From Cellulomonas dongxiuzhuiae (GTDB lineage Bacteria > Actinomycetota > Actinomycetes > Actinomycetales > Cellulomonadaceae): 64,000 bases of DNA. Position numbers and translations under genes: made by a program. The stretch's first letter is position 1. Every line of letters begins with the position of its first letter. The notes under the pieces are model-generated. The model saw nothing but the letters and a program-made list of their open reading frames with translations. It ran no database searches and was not told the origin of the DNA. This document shows positions 8,764 through 17,252 of the stretch, piece by piece. The DNA lies in NCBI RefSeq assembly GCF_018623035.1, contig NZ_CP076023.1, forward strand, positions 1,612,001-1,676,000, given 5' to 3'.

Positions 8764-9001
8764 ACGAGATCCGGACGAAAGGGGGCGTTCCGTACCGTGG
8801 TCGGCCCTGTCATCCCGCCGGGTCACGCCCGTAACATGTCGGCGCCGCCACCCTGGCGACGACGTTCTCCGTTGCCGGTGTTCCGGCGCCGCAGATTTTT
8901 CGTTGCCGGCAGCGGTCTCGCCGACGAATTCCTGGTGCGCGCACCGGCCGGTGCGCCACGATCCACGCGGGCCGGGCAGCGGGCCGCGCGAGAGGAGCCA
9001 C
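8764..9001 (+). promoter_or_regulatory. Control region before potD
   Basis: This 238-bp gap holds a GATCCGG box (8768-8774) like those in the divergent region, two possible -10 hexamers (TACCGT at 8793-8798 and TAACAT at 8832-8837), and a 9-bp direct repeat CGTTGCCGG (8870-8878 and 8901-8909). A short T-rich patch precedes the second copy. A GAGAGGAGCC ribosome-binding site ends next to the potD ATG. No terminator hairpin is evident after the dehydrogenase gene, so read-through into pot is possible. Confidence 0.35.
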
Positions 9002-10207
9002 ATGAGCAGCGACCGACGTGCCCTCCCGGGTGACCCGCGCGTGCGCGAGCTGGTCCGCCAGGCCCGGGGCATCTCCCGGCGCCGCTTCCTCGCGGGGGCC
9101 GCAGGTACGGCCGGCGCCGGTGCTCTGCTCGGCGCGTGCGGCACGGCGGGGCCGACCCAGGCGGGCGAGGGGGACGGGTCCGGCGGTCCGCTGCGCTGGG
9201 CCAACTGGACGGTGTACCTCGACCAGGACGAGGAGGGCACGACCTTCCCCACGCTCGCCGCGTTCGAGGCGGAGTCGGGGATCGACGTCGACTACTCCGA
9301 GGACATCGAGGACAACGACTCGTTCTACGGCAAGGTCGCGCGCCAGCTCGAGAGCGGGCAGGACATCGGGTACGACGTGGTCACCCTGACGGACTGGATG
9401 ACGGCGCGGTGGATCCGCCAGGAGTACGTCGCCGAGCTCGACCGCTCGCGGATCCCCAACGCCGCCAACATCCTGCCCAACCTCGACGGTGTCGACTTCG
9501 ACGACGGGCGCAGGTTCTCGCTGACGTGGCAGTCCGGGTTCGCCGGCATCGCCTGGGACAAGGAGGCGATCCCGGACGGGCTGCGCTCGGTCTCCGACCT
9601 GTGGGACCCCCGGTACAAGGGGCGTGTCGAGGTGCTCACCGAGATGCGCGACACGATCGGGCTCATCATGCTCCAGAACGGCATGGACCCGGCGGCGGAC
9701 TGGACCACGGACGACTGGTTCGACGCGCTCGACGTCGTGCAGCGCCACCTCGACGACGGGCAGATCCGTCAGGTGCGCGGCAACTCCTACCTCCAGGACC
9801 TCGCATCGGGCGACGTCGTGGCGTGCTTCGCGTGGTCGGGGGACATCACGTCCCTCAACTACGAGTACGGCGACCGGTTCGCGTTCGCGATCCCCGAGGC
9901 CGGCGGCATGCTCTGGAGCGACAACCTCATGGTGCCGAAGGCGTCGCGCAACAAGGCCGAGGCGGAGGACCTCTTCGACTACTACTACCGGCCCGAGGTC
10001 GCCGCGGAGGTCGCCGCGTGGGTCAACTACATCACCCCGGTGCAGGGCGCCCAGGAGGCCATGGCGCGGACGGACCCCGAGCTCGCCGAGAACCCCCTCA
10101 TCTTCCCGACCGAGGAGATCCTGTCCCAGGTGCACGTCTTCCGGACGCTGACGCCTGCCGAGGAGGAGCGCTACAACGGGCAGTTCCTCGCAGCGATCGG
10201 CGCGTGA
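9002..10207 (+). CDS. potD: Polyamine ABC transporter substrate-binding lipoprotein
   Basis: A 401-residue binding protein of the PotD/PotF family that captures putrescine or spermidine outside the membrane. It has a twin-arginine type signal SRRRFL (residues 25-30) followed by a lipobox LLGAC with Cys46, so it is probably a Tat-exported lipoprotein. The mature part begins LRWANWTVYLDQDEEG and contains YDVVTLTDWMT and WSGDITSLNYEYGDRFAFAI, aligning with the PotD fold. The ATG at 9002 has a good ribosome-binding site, and starting here puts the signal peptide at the N-terminus. It leads the potDABC operon. Confidence 0.92.
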   Translation: MSSDRRALPGDPRVRELVRQARGISRRRFLAGAAGTAGAGALLGACGTAGPTQAGEGDGSGGPLRWANWTVYLDQDEEGTTFPTLAAFEAESGIDVDYSEDIEDNDSFYGKVARQLESGQDIGYDVVTLTDWMTARWIRQEYVAELDRSRIPNAANILPNLDGVDFDDGRRFSLTWQSGFAGIAWDKEAIPDGLRSVSDLWDPRYKGRVEVLTEMRDTIGLIMLQNGMDPAADWTTDDWFDALDVVQRHLDDGQIRQVRGNSYLQDLASGDVVACFAWSGDITSLNYEYGDRFAFAIPEAGGMLWSDNLMVPKASRNKAEAEDLFDYYYRPEVAAEVAAWVNYITPVQGAQEAMARTDPELAENPLIFPTEEILSQVHVFRTLTPAEEERYNGQFLAAIGA

Positions 10208-10211
10208 GAGC

Positions 10212-11402
10212 GTGACCACCGTCGGGACCCGGGCGGCCGCCGCCGAGCCGGGCGCGGCGGCGGCCGACGAGGGTGGCGCGGCGCTCGAGCTCGCGTCCGT
10301 GACCAAGCGCTTCGGCGACGTCGTGGCGGTCGACGAGCTGTCGCTGACGGTGCCGGCCGGCACGTTCTTCGCGCTGCTGGGCCCGTCGGGCTGCGGCAAG
10401 ACGACGACCCTGCGCATGGTCGCCGGGCTGGAGCGGCCGTCGGCGGGCACCGTGCGCCTCGCGGGACGCGACGTGACCGACGCGCCGGCGCACCGCCGGC
10501 CCGTCAACACGGTGTTCCAGTCGTACGCGCTGTTCCCCCACCTCAGCGTGCTGGAGAACGTCGCGTTCGGCCTGCGGCGGCGGCGCGCGCGGGACGTGCG
10601 CGCGCGTGCGCTGGAGGCACTCGAGCTCGTCGAGCTCGCCCACCTCGCCCGACGGCGCCCCTCCCAGCTGTCCGGCGGGCAGCAGCAGCGGGTCGCGCTG
10701 GCCCGCGCGGTCGTGAACCGGCCCGCGCTGCTGCTCCTGGACGAGCCGCTGGGGGCGCTCGACCTCCGGTTGCGCCGCCAGATGCAGGTGGAGCTCAAGG
10801 CGATCCAGGCCGAGGTCGGCATCACGTTCGTGCACGTCACGCACGACCAGGAGGAGGCCATGACGATGGCCGACACCGTCGCGGTCATGAACCACGGCCG
10901 GATCGAGCAGCTGGGCGACCCGGCCGACCTCTACGAGCACCCGCGGACCGCGTTCGTCGCGAACTTCCTCGGTCAGTCCAACCTGGTGCCGGGCACGGTC
11001 GTCGAGACGCTCGACGGTGGCCGGACCCTCGCCGTGGACGTCGGGGGCGCCCGGGTGCGGGTCCCCGCGCGGCGCAGCGCGCCGGGCGCCCGGCACGTGC
11101 TGGTGGGCGTGCGGCCGGAGAAGGTACGGCTGGTCGGCGCCGGGGACGACGTCCACGGTGGCGACAACCAGCTCGGCCCCGGCACGGTCGTGGACACGTC
11201 GTTCGCCGGTGTCAGCACGCAGTACCAGGTCCGGGTCGAGGGGCTCGGCACGTTCGGCGTCTTCGCGCAGAACCTCGGCGGCGGGTCGGTCCACGCGCCG
11301 GGCAGCCGTGTCCGGCTCGCGTGGGACGTGCCGCACACGTTCGCGCTCGACGGTCACCAGGAGGTCGGTGCGGGGACGCTCGGGCTGGACGACGAGCCGT
11401 GA
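10212..11402 (+). CDS. potA: Polyamine ABC transporter ATP-binding protein
   Basis: A 396-residue ATPase energising polyamine import. Walker A GPSGCGKT is at about residues 57-64, the ABC signature LSGGQQQRVALARA and Walker B LLLLDEPLGALD follow, then the switch His in HVTHDQEEA. A C-terminal TOBE-type regulatory domain occupies roughly residues 260-390, as in PotA and MalK relatives. The GTG start lies four bases after the potD stop. An alanine-rich N-terminal extension of about 25 residues precedes the domain, so a later start is conceivable. Its stop overlaps potB by four bases. Confidence 0.94.
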   Translation: MTTVGTRAAAAEPGAAAADEGGAALELASVTKRFGDVVAVDELSLTVPAGTFFALLGPSGCGKTTTLRMVAGLERPSAGTVRLAGRDVTDAPAHRRPVNTVFQSYALFPHLSVLENVAFGLRRRRARDVRARALEALELVELAHLARRRPSQLSGGQQQRVALARAVVNRPALLLLDEPLGALDLRLRRQMQVELKAIQAEVGITFVHVTHDQEEAMTMADTVAVMNHGRIEQLGDPADLYEHPRTAFVANFLGQSNLVPGTVVETLDGGRTLAVDVGGARVRVPARRSAPGARHVLVGVRPEKVRLVGAGDDVHGGDNQLGPGTVVDTSFAGVSTQYQVRVEGLGTFGVFAQNLGGGSVHAPGSRVRLAWDVPHTFALDGHQEVGAGTLGLDDEP

Positions 11403-12325
11403 GCGTCGTCGCGGCGCTCGGCCGGCCGGACCCGGTGGGCACGGACGCGGCGTCGCCGCAGGTGCCCGGCGCGCGGCGGGGGGCGCGCCGGCTGCTCGCG
11501 CCCGGCGTGCTGTACCTCGTGGTGTTCTTCGTCCTGCCGGTGGGCGTGCTGCTCGCGACGTCGTTCTACGCGCGCGTGCCCGGCGGCGAGCTGGGCGAGT
11601 ACACGCCCGCCCTGCGCTGGCAGAACTACCCCGAGGCGCTCGCGCAGTTCTGGCCGCAGCTCGCGCGCTCGTTCGGGTTCGCGGCGGTCGCGACGGTGGC
11701 GGCGCTGCTCGTGGGCTACCCGATGGCCTACCTCATCGCCGTGCGTGCGCGGGGCCGCCCCGGCCTGCAGGGCCTGCTGGTCGTGCTCGTCGTGGCGCCG
11801 TTCTTCACGAGCTTCATCCTGCGGACCGTCGCGTGGAAGCAGATCCTGGCCGACCAGGGCGAGGTGGTGGGGGCGCTCCGCTGGCTGCACGTGCTCCCGC
11901 CCGACGGCAGGCTGTCGGCGGCGCCCGCGGCCGTGGTCATCGGCCTGACGTACTCGTTCCTGCCGTTCATGGTGCTGCCGCTGTTCGCGTCCCTCGAGCG
12001 GCTCGACCCCCGGCTGCTGGAGGCGGGCACGGACCTGTACGCGACGCCCCTGACGACCTTCCGCACCGTGACGCTGCCGCTGTCGATGCCCGGCGTGGTG
12101 GCCGGGACCCTGCTGACGTTCATCCCGGCGGTGGGTGACTACGTCAACGCCTCGCTCCTGGGCAACAACACCACGACGACCATGGTCGGGCAGGTGATCG
12201 ACCAGCGGTTCTTCCGCACCGTCGACTACCCGACCGCCGCCGTGCTCTCGGTCGTGCTCATGGTCGCCATCCTGGCCCTGGTGTCGCTGTACGTGCGGCG
12301 CGCGGGCACCGAGGAGCTCGTGTGA
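11399..12325 (+). CDS. potB: Polyamine ABC transporter permease PotB
   Basis: A 308-residue inner-membrane permease. A hydrophobic segment near residues 35-60 (VLYLVVFFVLPVGVLLATSF) is followed by further membrane spans and the EAA-type cytoplasmic loop around EAGTDLYATPLTTFRTVTLPLS, the contact site for the ATPase. The GTG overlaps the potA stop (GTGA). Together with PotC it forms the translocation channel for the substrate delivered by PotD. Confidence 0.93.
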   Translation: MSVVAALGRPDPVGTDAASPQVPGARRGARRLLAPGVLYLVVFFVLPVGVLLATSFYARVPGGELGEYTPALRWQNYPEALAQFWPQLARSFGFAAVATVAALLVGYPMAYLIAVRARGRPGLQGLLVVLVVAPFFTSFILRTVAWKQILADQGEVVGALRWLHVLPPDGRLSAAPAAVVIGLTYSFLPFMVLPLFASLERLDPRLLEAGTDLYATPLTTFRTVTLPLSMPGVVAGTLLTFIPAVGDYVNASLLGNNTTTTMVGQVIDQRFFRTVDYPTAAVLSVVLMVAILALVSLYVRRAGTEELV

Positions 12326-13110
12326 GCCGGGTGCGTCCCGGCACCGCCGTCGTCCCGGCGTTCGCCGCGCTCGGCTTCGTCTTCCTGCTCGTGCCGATCG
12401 CCTACACCGTCCTGTTCTCGTTCAACGACGGCGGCAAGACCAACCTCGTGTGGCGCGGCTTCACGCTCGACGCGTGGCGCAACCCGTGCGGCGCGCCGCA
12501 CGTGTGCTCGGCGCTCGTCGGGTCGCTCCAGGTCGGTCTGCTCGCGACGCTGGTCGCCACGGCGCTGGGCACGCTGCTGGCCGTCGCGCTCGTGCGTGCG
12601 CGGTTCCGCGGCCGCGGGGCCGTCAACCTGCTCGTCCTGCTGCCGATGACCACGCCGGAGGTCGTCCTCGGCGCCGCGCTGGTGTCGCAGTTCCTGTCCC
12701 TGCGGGTGCCGCTGGGCTTCGGCACGGTGGTCGTCGCGCACGTGATGTTCTGCCTCAGCTTCGTCGTCGTCGCCGTCAAGGCGCGCGTGGCGACGCTGGA
12801 CCCCGCGCTCGAGCAGGCGGCGGCCGACCTGTACGCGAGCCCGTGGCAGACGTTCTGGCGCGTGACGTTCCCGCTCCTGCTGCCCGGCATCGGTGCCGCG
12901 GCGCTGCTGGCGTTCAGCCTGAGCTTCGACGACTTCATCGTCACGAACTTCACCTCGGGCGGCTTCGAGACGTTCCCCAAGTTCGTCTACGTGTCGGCCA
13001 CGCGCGGCATCCCGCCGCAGGCCAACGTCATCAGCTCGGCGATGTTCGTCCTCGCGCTGCTCGTCGTGGTGCTCGTCCGGGTCGCGTCCCGGGCCCGTCG
13101 GCAGCGCTGA
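12322..13110 (+). CDS. potC: Polyamine ABC transporter permease PotC
   Basis: A 262-residue permease, the second channel subunit. It has an N-terminal membrane span (AFAALGFVFLLVPIAYTVLF), several later spans and the EAA-like loop around EQAAADLYASPWQTFWRVTF. The FSLSFDDFIVTNFTSG stretch is typical of PotC. The GTG overlaps the potB stop by four bases. This is the last gene of the operon; no strong hairpin is seen directly after it. Confidence 0.93.
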   Translation: MSRVRPGTAVVPAFAALGFVFLLVPIAYTVLFSFNDGGKTNLVWRGFTLDAWRNPCGAPHVCSALVGSLQVGLLATLVATALGTLLAVALVRARFRGRGAVNLLVLLPMTTPEVVLGAALVSQFLSLRVPLGFGTVVVAHVMFCLSFVVVAVKARVATLDPALEQAAADLYASPWQTFWRVTFPLLLPGIGAAALLAFSLSFDDFIVTNFTSGGFETFPKFVYVSATRGIPPQANVISSAMFVLALLVVVLVRVASRARRQR

Positions 13111-13181
13111 GGGCTGCGCCGGCCGGGGGACGTCGTTTCGGTCGCGCCCGGCACCGGGCGGATGATGGGACGGCGCGGACG

Positions 13182-13187
13182 TACCCT
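13182..13187 (+). promoter_or_regulatory. -10 hexamer of rseP
   Basis: TACCCT sits 44 bases before the rseP start, giving a leader of about 37 nt that contains the GGGAGG ribosome-binding site. It separates rseP transcription from the preceding pot operon. No clear -35 match is seen. Confidence 0.4.
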
Positions 13188-13230
13188 GTCCGCGATCAGG
13201 GGGCCGTCCGGCCCCGCGGGAGGTGGTGTC

Positions 13231-14544
13231 GTGGAGACCCTCGTCGGGGTGCTCGTCTTCGTCGTGGTCCTGCTCGGGTCGATCGCGCTGCACGAGGTCG
13301 GCCACATGGTGCCGGCCAAGCGCTTCGGCGTGCGCGTGAGCCAGTACATGGTCGGGTTCGGCCCCACGCTCTGGTCGCGCACCAGGGGCGAGACCGAGTA
13401 CGGGATCAAGGCGCTGCCGCTGGGCGGGTACGTCCGCCTCATCGGCATGTACCCCACCGACGAGGCCGTCGGGGCCGGCCGACCGCGCGGGTGGTGGCAG
13501 CGTCTGGCTGCCGACGCACGCGCGGCCAGTGCCGAGGAGATCCGCCCGGGGGAGGACCACCGCGCCTTCTACCGGCTGTCCACGCCGAAGAAGCTCGTCG
13601 TCATGCTCGGCGGCCCCGTGATGAACCTGGTCATCGCCGTGGTGCTGCTGGTCGTCGCGTACGTCGGCATCGGCGTGCCCGTCGCGGGCACGACCGTCGC
13701 GAGCGTCTCGGAGTGCATCGTGGCCGTCGACGCGCCCGCCGGGACCACGTGCGGCGCCGACGACCCGGCGGCACCCGCTGCGGCCGCCGGCCTGCGCCCC
13801 GGCGACCGTCTCGTCTCCTACGACGGCGTCGAGGTGACCTCGTGGCCGCAGGTCAGCGGCATGATCCGCGAGAGCGGCGACCGCACCGTGCCGCTCGTCG
13901 TCGAGCGCGACGGCCGGCAGGTGGAGCTCGCGGTCACGCCTGTCGTCGCCGAGCGGCCCGTGACCGACGCCGACGGCATGGCCGTCACCGACGACACCGG
14001 CGAGGTCCTCACGCGCGAGGTCGGGTTCCTCGGGGTCGGTCCCGCGATGGAGATCCAGCGGCAGTCCGTCGGCAAGGCGGTCTCGGTCGCGGCGTCCGCG
14101 ACGTGGCAGACCGCCAAGGTCGTCGTGACCCTGCCGGCGCGGGTGGCCGACCTGGTGTCCACGACGGTCTCCGGCGGCGAGCGCGACCAGACCTCGATCG
14201 TCGGACCCGTGGGCGTCGGGCGCTTCGCCGGCGAGATCGCCTCGATGGAGGGGGAGACCGTCGGGGTCCGGGCCGCCGGGCTGCTCTCGACGCTCGCCAT
14301 GCTCAACCTCGCCCTCTTCGTCTTCAACCTGCTGCCGCTGCCCCCGCTGGACGGCGGCCACGTCGTGACGGCCCTGTGGGAAGGGGCGCGTCGTCAGCTC
14401 GCTCGCGTGCGGGGGATGGCACGCCCGCGCCCCGCGGACTCGGCGCTCCTGGTGCCGCTCGCGTACACGGTGTTCGTCGTGCTCGGCGGCGTCGGCCTGC
14501 TGCTGGTCTACGTCGACATCGTCGACCCGGTCCGGATCGGTTGA
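13231..14544 (+). CDS. rseP: Site-2 intramembrane metalloprotease RseP/Rip1
   Basis: A 437-residue membrane zinc protease that cuts single-pass proteins such as anti-sigma factors within the membrane. The zinc site HEVGH is at residues 21-25 in the first membrane span, the third ligand Asp374 is in PPLDGGH near the C-terminus, and a PDZ domain (about 175-255, with AAGLRPGDRLVSYDG) lies between. The GTG at 13231 follows a GGGAGG site and places HEVGH where the family has it; longer upstream starts would add unlikely residues. It normally lies between dxr and ispG, as in mycobacteria; here a polyamine module intervenes on the dxr side. Confidence 0.94.
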   Translation: METLVGVLVFVVVLLGSIALHEVGHMVPAKRFGVRVSQYMVGFGPTLWSRTRGETEYGIKALPLGGYVRLIGMYPTDEAVGAGRPRGWWQRLAADARAASAEEIRPGEDHRAFYRLSTPKKLVVMLGGPVMNLVIAVVLLVVAYVGIGVPVAGTTVASVSECIVAVDAPAGTTCGADDPAAPAAAAGLRPGDRLVSYDGVEVTSWPQVSGMIRESGDRTVPLVVERDGRQVELAVTPVVAERPVTDADGMAVTDDTGEVLTREVGFLGVGPAMEIQRQSVGKAVSVAASATWQTAKVVVTLPARVADLVSTTVSGGERDQTSIVGPVGVGRFAGEIASMEGETVGVRAAGLLSTLAMLNLALFVFNLLPLPPLDGGHVVTALWEGARRQLARVRGMARPRPADSALLVPLAYTVFVVLGGVGLLLVYVDIVDPVRIG

Positions 14545-14647
14545 CGACCGGCCGGGCTCGGCCCCCGCACGTGGACGTCCGGTGACGGCTCCGTGAGCAT
14601 GCGCACCCGCGGGGGCCCGACCCGCCGTGCGCACGGCGCCGGGGTGG

Positions 14648-14653
14648 GATGAT
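14648..14653 (+). promoter_or_regulatory. -10 hexamer of ispG (leaderless)
   Basis: GATGAT ends 6 nt before the GTG at 14660, so transcription would begin at or near the start codon. No Shine-Dalgarno is visible. Confidence 0.4.
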
Positions 14654-14659
14654 GGGACG

Positions 14660-15820
14660 GTGAGCACCCCGATCAGCCTCGGCATGCCGCAGGCGCCCGT
14701 CCCTGTGCTGGCCCCGCGGCGTGCGTCCCGGAAGATCCGCGTCGGCAAGGTCGAGGTGGGCGGCGACGCCCCCGTCTCGGTGCAGTCGATGACGACCACG
14801 CCGACGACCGACATCAACCGGACCCTGCAGCAGATCGCCGAGCTGACGGCCTCCGGGTGCGACATCGTGCGCGTCGCGGTGCCGACCCAGGACGACGCCG
14901 ACGCGCTGCCCACGATCGCGCGCAAGTCGCAGATCCCGGTCATCGCCGACATCCACTTCCAGCCGAAGTACGTCTTCGCGGCCATCGACGCCGGCTGCGC
15001 CGCGGTCCGCGTCAACCCCGGCAACATCCGCAAGTTCGACGACCAGGTGCGGGAGATCGCGCGGGCCGCCACCGACGCGGGCGTGTCCATCCGGATCGGC
15101 GTCAACGCCGGGTCGCTCGACCCGCGGCTGCTCGCCAAGTACGGCAAGGCCACGCCGGAGGCGCTCGTCGAGTCCGCCGTGTGGGAGGCGTCGCTGTTCG
15201 AGGAGCACGGCTTCCGCGACTTCAAGATCAGCGTCAAGCACAACGACCCCGTGGTGATGGTGCGGGCGTACGAGCTGCTCGCCGAGCGCGGCGACTGGCC
15301 CCTGCACCTCGGCGTGACCGAGGCGGGGCCCGCGTTCCAGGGCACGATCAAGTCCGCGACGGCGTTCGGCGCGCTGCTGAGCAAGGGCATCGGCGACACG
15401 ATCCGGGTCTCGCTGTCCGCCCCTCCCGTCGAGGAGGTGAAGGTGGGCATCCAGATCCTGCAGGCGCTCAACCTGCGGCCCCGCAAGCTCGAGATCGTCT
15501 CGTGCCCCTCCTGCGGCCGTGCCCAGGTGGACGTGTACACGCTCGCCGAGAAGGTCACCGCCGGCCTCGAGGGCATGGAGGTGCCGCTGCGCGTCGCCGT
15601 GATGGGATGCGTCGTCAACGGCCCCGGCGAGGCCCGCGAGGCGGACCTCGGCGTGGCGTCGGGCAACGGCAAGGGGCAGATCTTCGTCAAGGGCCAGGTC
15701 ATCAAGACCGTGCCCGAGTCGATGATCGTCGAGACGCTCATCGAGGAGGCCATGCGGCTCGCCGAGACCATGGATCCCGTCGAGACGGGTGAGGGCGCTC
15801 CCGTCGTCAGCGTCGGCTGA
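14660..15820 (+). CDS. ispG: 4-hydroxy-3-methylbut-2-en-1-yl diphosphate synthase
   Basis: IspG reduces MEcPP to HMBPP, the penultimate MEP pathway step, using a [4Fe-4S] cluster. The 386-residue protein shows [13 protein letters not shown] near the N-terminus, ADIHFQPKY in the barrel, and cluster cysteines at 282 and 285 (CPSCGR) and 317 ([11 protein letters not shown]). The GTG start is supported by the leaderless -10 just upstream. A GNAT gene follows, the same order as Rv2868c-Rv2867c in Mycobacterium tuberculosis. Confidence 0.96.
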   Translation: MSTPISLGMPQAPVPVLAPRRASRKIRVGKVEVGGDAPVSVQSMTTTPTTDINRTLQQIAELTASGCDIVRVAVPTQDDADALPTIARKSQIPVIADIHFQPKYVFAAIDAGCAAVRVNPGNIRKFDDQVREIARAATDAGVSIRIGVNAGSLDPRLLAKYGKATPEALVESAVWEASLFEEHGFRDFKISVKHNDPVVMVRAYELLAERGDWPLHLGVTEAGPAFQGTIKSATAFGALLSKGIGDTIRVSLSAPPVEEVKVGIQILQALNLRPRKLEIVSCPSCGRAQVDVYTLAEKVTAGLEGMEVPLRVAVMGCVVNGPGEAREADLGVASGNGKGQIFVKGQVIKTVPESMIVETLIEEAMRLAETMDPVETGEGAPVVSVG

Positions 15821-15883
15821 GCGTCGAGGGTGAGGTCGACGGCAGGCGACTCCGTCCGTGCGACAGAGCGGTGTGACGTGGGG

Positions 15884-15889
15884 CACAAT
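15884..15889 (+). promoter_or_regulatory. -10 hexamer of the GNAT gene (leaderless)
   Basis: CACAAT ends 6 nt before the ATG at 15896. The identical hexamer and spacing occur before lhr on the other strand. Confidence 0.45.
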
Positions 15890-15895
15890 CAGCCC

Positions 15896-16792
15896 ATGGT
15901 GCCGCCGGCGACGCTCTCGGGGCGGACCGGCGCGCTCGTGCTGGGCGACGCCGACGTCCCGGCCGCCCTCGGCGTGTGCGCCACGGACGCCGTCGGTTCG
16001 GTGCTCGCCGCGAGCCGGCTCGAGCAGGCGGCCTCAGGAGGCGTGCGCCGCGCGGGCGGCGAGCTCTGGGGGTACGCCGAGGACGACGTCCTGCTCGCCG
16101 TCTGCTGGGTGGGCGCCAACCTCGTGCCCGTGGTCGGGGGGCTCGACGCGGACGTGACGTCCCGCGCGCTGTCCGCCTTCGCGGAGCTGGGCCGCGCCCG
16201 CGGGCGCAGGTGCTCGTCCATCGTGGGACCGGCCGACGCCGTGCTCGGGCTGTGGTCGCGGCTGCGCGGCGCCTGGCCCGTCGAGCGTGAGGTGCGCTCG
16301 CACCAGCCGTCGATGGTGCTGGACACCGACCCGCTGGTGACGCCGGACGCGCGCGTGCGCAGGTCGCGACCCGACGAGTACGACATCGTCCTGCCGGCGT
16401 GCGTCCGGATGTTCACCGAGGAGGTCGGGTACTCCCCGGCGAGCGGTCCCGGCGGTCCCTACGAGCTCCGGGTGCGTCGCCTCGTCGAGGACGGACGCTC
16501 GTTCGTGCTCGTCGACCGCGTCGGCGGCCTGCGGCGGCCCCGCGTCGTGTTCAAGGCCGAGGTCCCCGCCGTGGCGGGCGGCGTGGCCCAGGTGCAGGGA
16601 GTGTGGGTGGACCCCGAACGGCGCGGCGAGCGGCTCTCGGAGAGCGGCATGGCGGCGGTGGCGCAGGCGACGCGCGCGGAGATCGCCCCGGTCGTCTCGC
16701 TCTACGTCAACGGGTACAACACGCGCGCCGTGCGCGCCTACGAGGCCGTCGGGTTCCGCGAGGTCGGCGCGTACGCGACCGTCCTGTTCTGA
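15896..16792 (+). CDS. GNAT N-acetyltransferase with N-terminal DUF4081-like domain
   Basis: A 298-residue two-domain protein. The first half (about 15-140) resembles DUF4081, found before the GNAT fold in actinobacterial relatives. The second half (about 150-298) has the GNAT acetyl-CoA region around VQGVWVDPERRGERLSESGM and the closing LYVNGYNTRAVRAYEAVGF motif. The substrate is unknown. The start is fixed by the leaderless -10. Linkage to ispG is conserved in actinobacteria, but no functional tie to isoprenoids is established here. Confidence 0.85.
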   Translation: MVPPATLSGRTGALVLGDADVPAALGVCATDAVGSVLAASRLEQAASGGVRRAGGELWGYAEDDVLLAVCWVGANLVPVVGGLDADVTSRALSAFAELGRARGRRCSSIVGPADAVLGLWSRLRGAWPVEREVRSHQPSMVLDTDPLVTPDARVRRSRPDEYDIVLPACVRMFTEEVGYSPASGPGGPYELRVRRLVEDGRSFVLVDRVGGLRRPRVVFKAEVPAVAGGVAQVQGVWVDPERRGERLSESGMAAVAQATRAEIAPVVSLYVNGYNTRAVRAYEAVGFREVGAYATVLF

Positions 16793-16823
16793 CCGACCCC
16801 GAGGAGCGCGCGGCCCTCGCCCG

Positions 16824-17216
16824 TCAGGCCGGGCGGTCCGTCGGGCGCAGCTGCCACCACCGCAGCAGGTACCCGGTCGCGACGCCCGTGACCATGGCCA
16901 CGAGCACCGCGAGCCACGGCGCGGCGAGGGCCACGCCCTGCGCGGCGAGGCCACCGGCCGCGAGCAGCCCGAGCAGCGCGGCCAGGACGGCGGCCGCACC
17001 GCCGCGCGACCCGACGCGACGCCCGTCGACGTGCCGCCGGCTCAGCTGCGCCGTGACCTGCGCGCCGATGCCCGCCATCATCAGGGTCCACGCCGCGACG
17101 CCCTGACCAGCGGTCAGCAGCGCGAGGCCGCCGACCATGAGCGACGCGGTGATCCCGCTCACGACGGCGAAGCGCCGCGGCAGCGCGCGGTCACGGACGG
17201 GGCGGGAGCTGCGCAT
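16824..17216 (-). CDS. Small membrane protein of unknown function
   Basis: A 130-residue protein with about four hydrophobic segments: near 18-37, 41-57, 73-95 and 97-118 (PWLAVLVAMVTGVATGYLL). The N-terminus is basic (MRSSRPVRDRALPRR), consistent with a cytoplasmic end, and the tail LRWWQLRPTDRPA is polar. No family is recognised. A TATCCT hexamer ends 6 nt before the ATG, which supports both the start and the reality of the gene. It lies between the convergent GNAT gene and a co-directional glycosylase gene. Confidence 0.75.
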   Translation of the reverse strand: MRSSRPVRDRALPRRFAVVSGITASLMVGGLALLTAGQGVAAWTLMMAGIGAQVTAQLSRRHVDGRRVGSRGGAAAVLAALLGLLAAGGLAAQGVALAAPWLAVLVAMVTGVATGYLLRWWQLRPTDRPA

Positions 17217-17222
17217 GCCCGC

Positions 17223-17228
17223 AGGATA
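17223..17228 (-). promoter_or_regulatory. -10 hexamer of the small membrane protein gene (leaderless)
   Basis: TATCCT on the minus strand ends 6 nt before the ATG at 17216. It fits the TAnnnT consensus exactly. Confidence 0.5.
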
Positions 17229-17252
17229 ACGAGGTGGCCCCCAGCGGTTCGC

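Noticed and set aside
11399..13110. potB and potC overlap as a frameshifted single permease
   Set aside because: Each has its own set of membrane spans and EAA-type loop, and two permeases are normal for polyamine importers.
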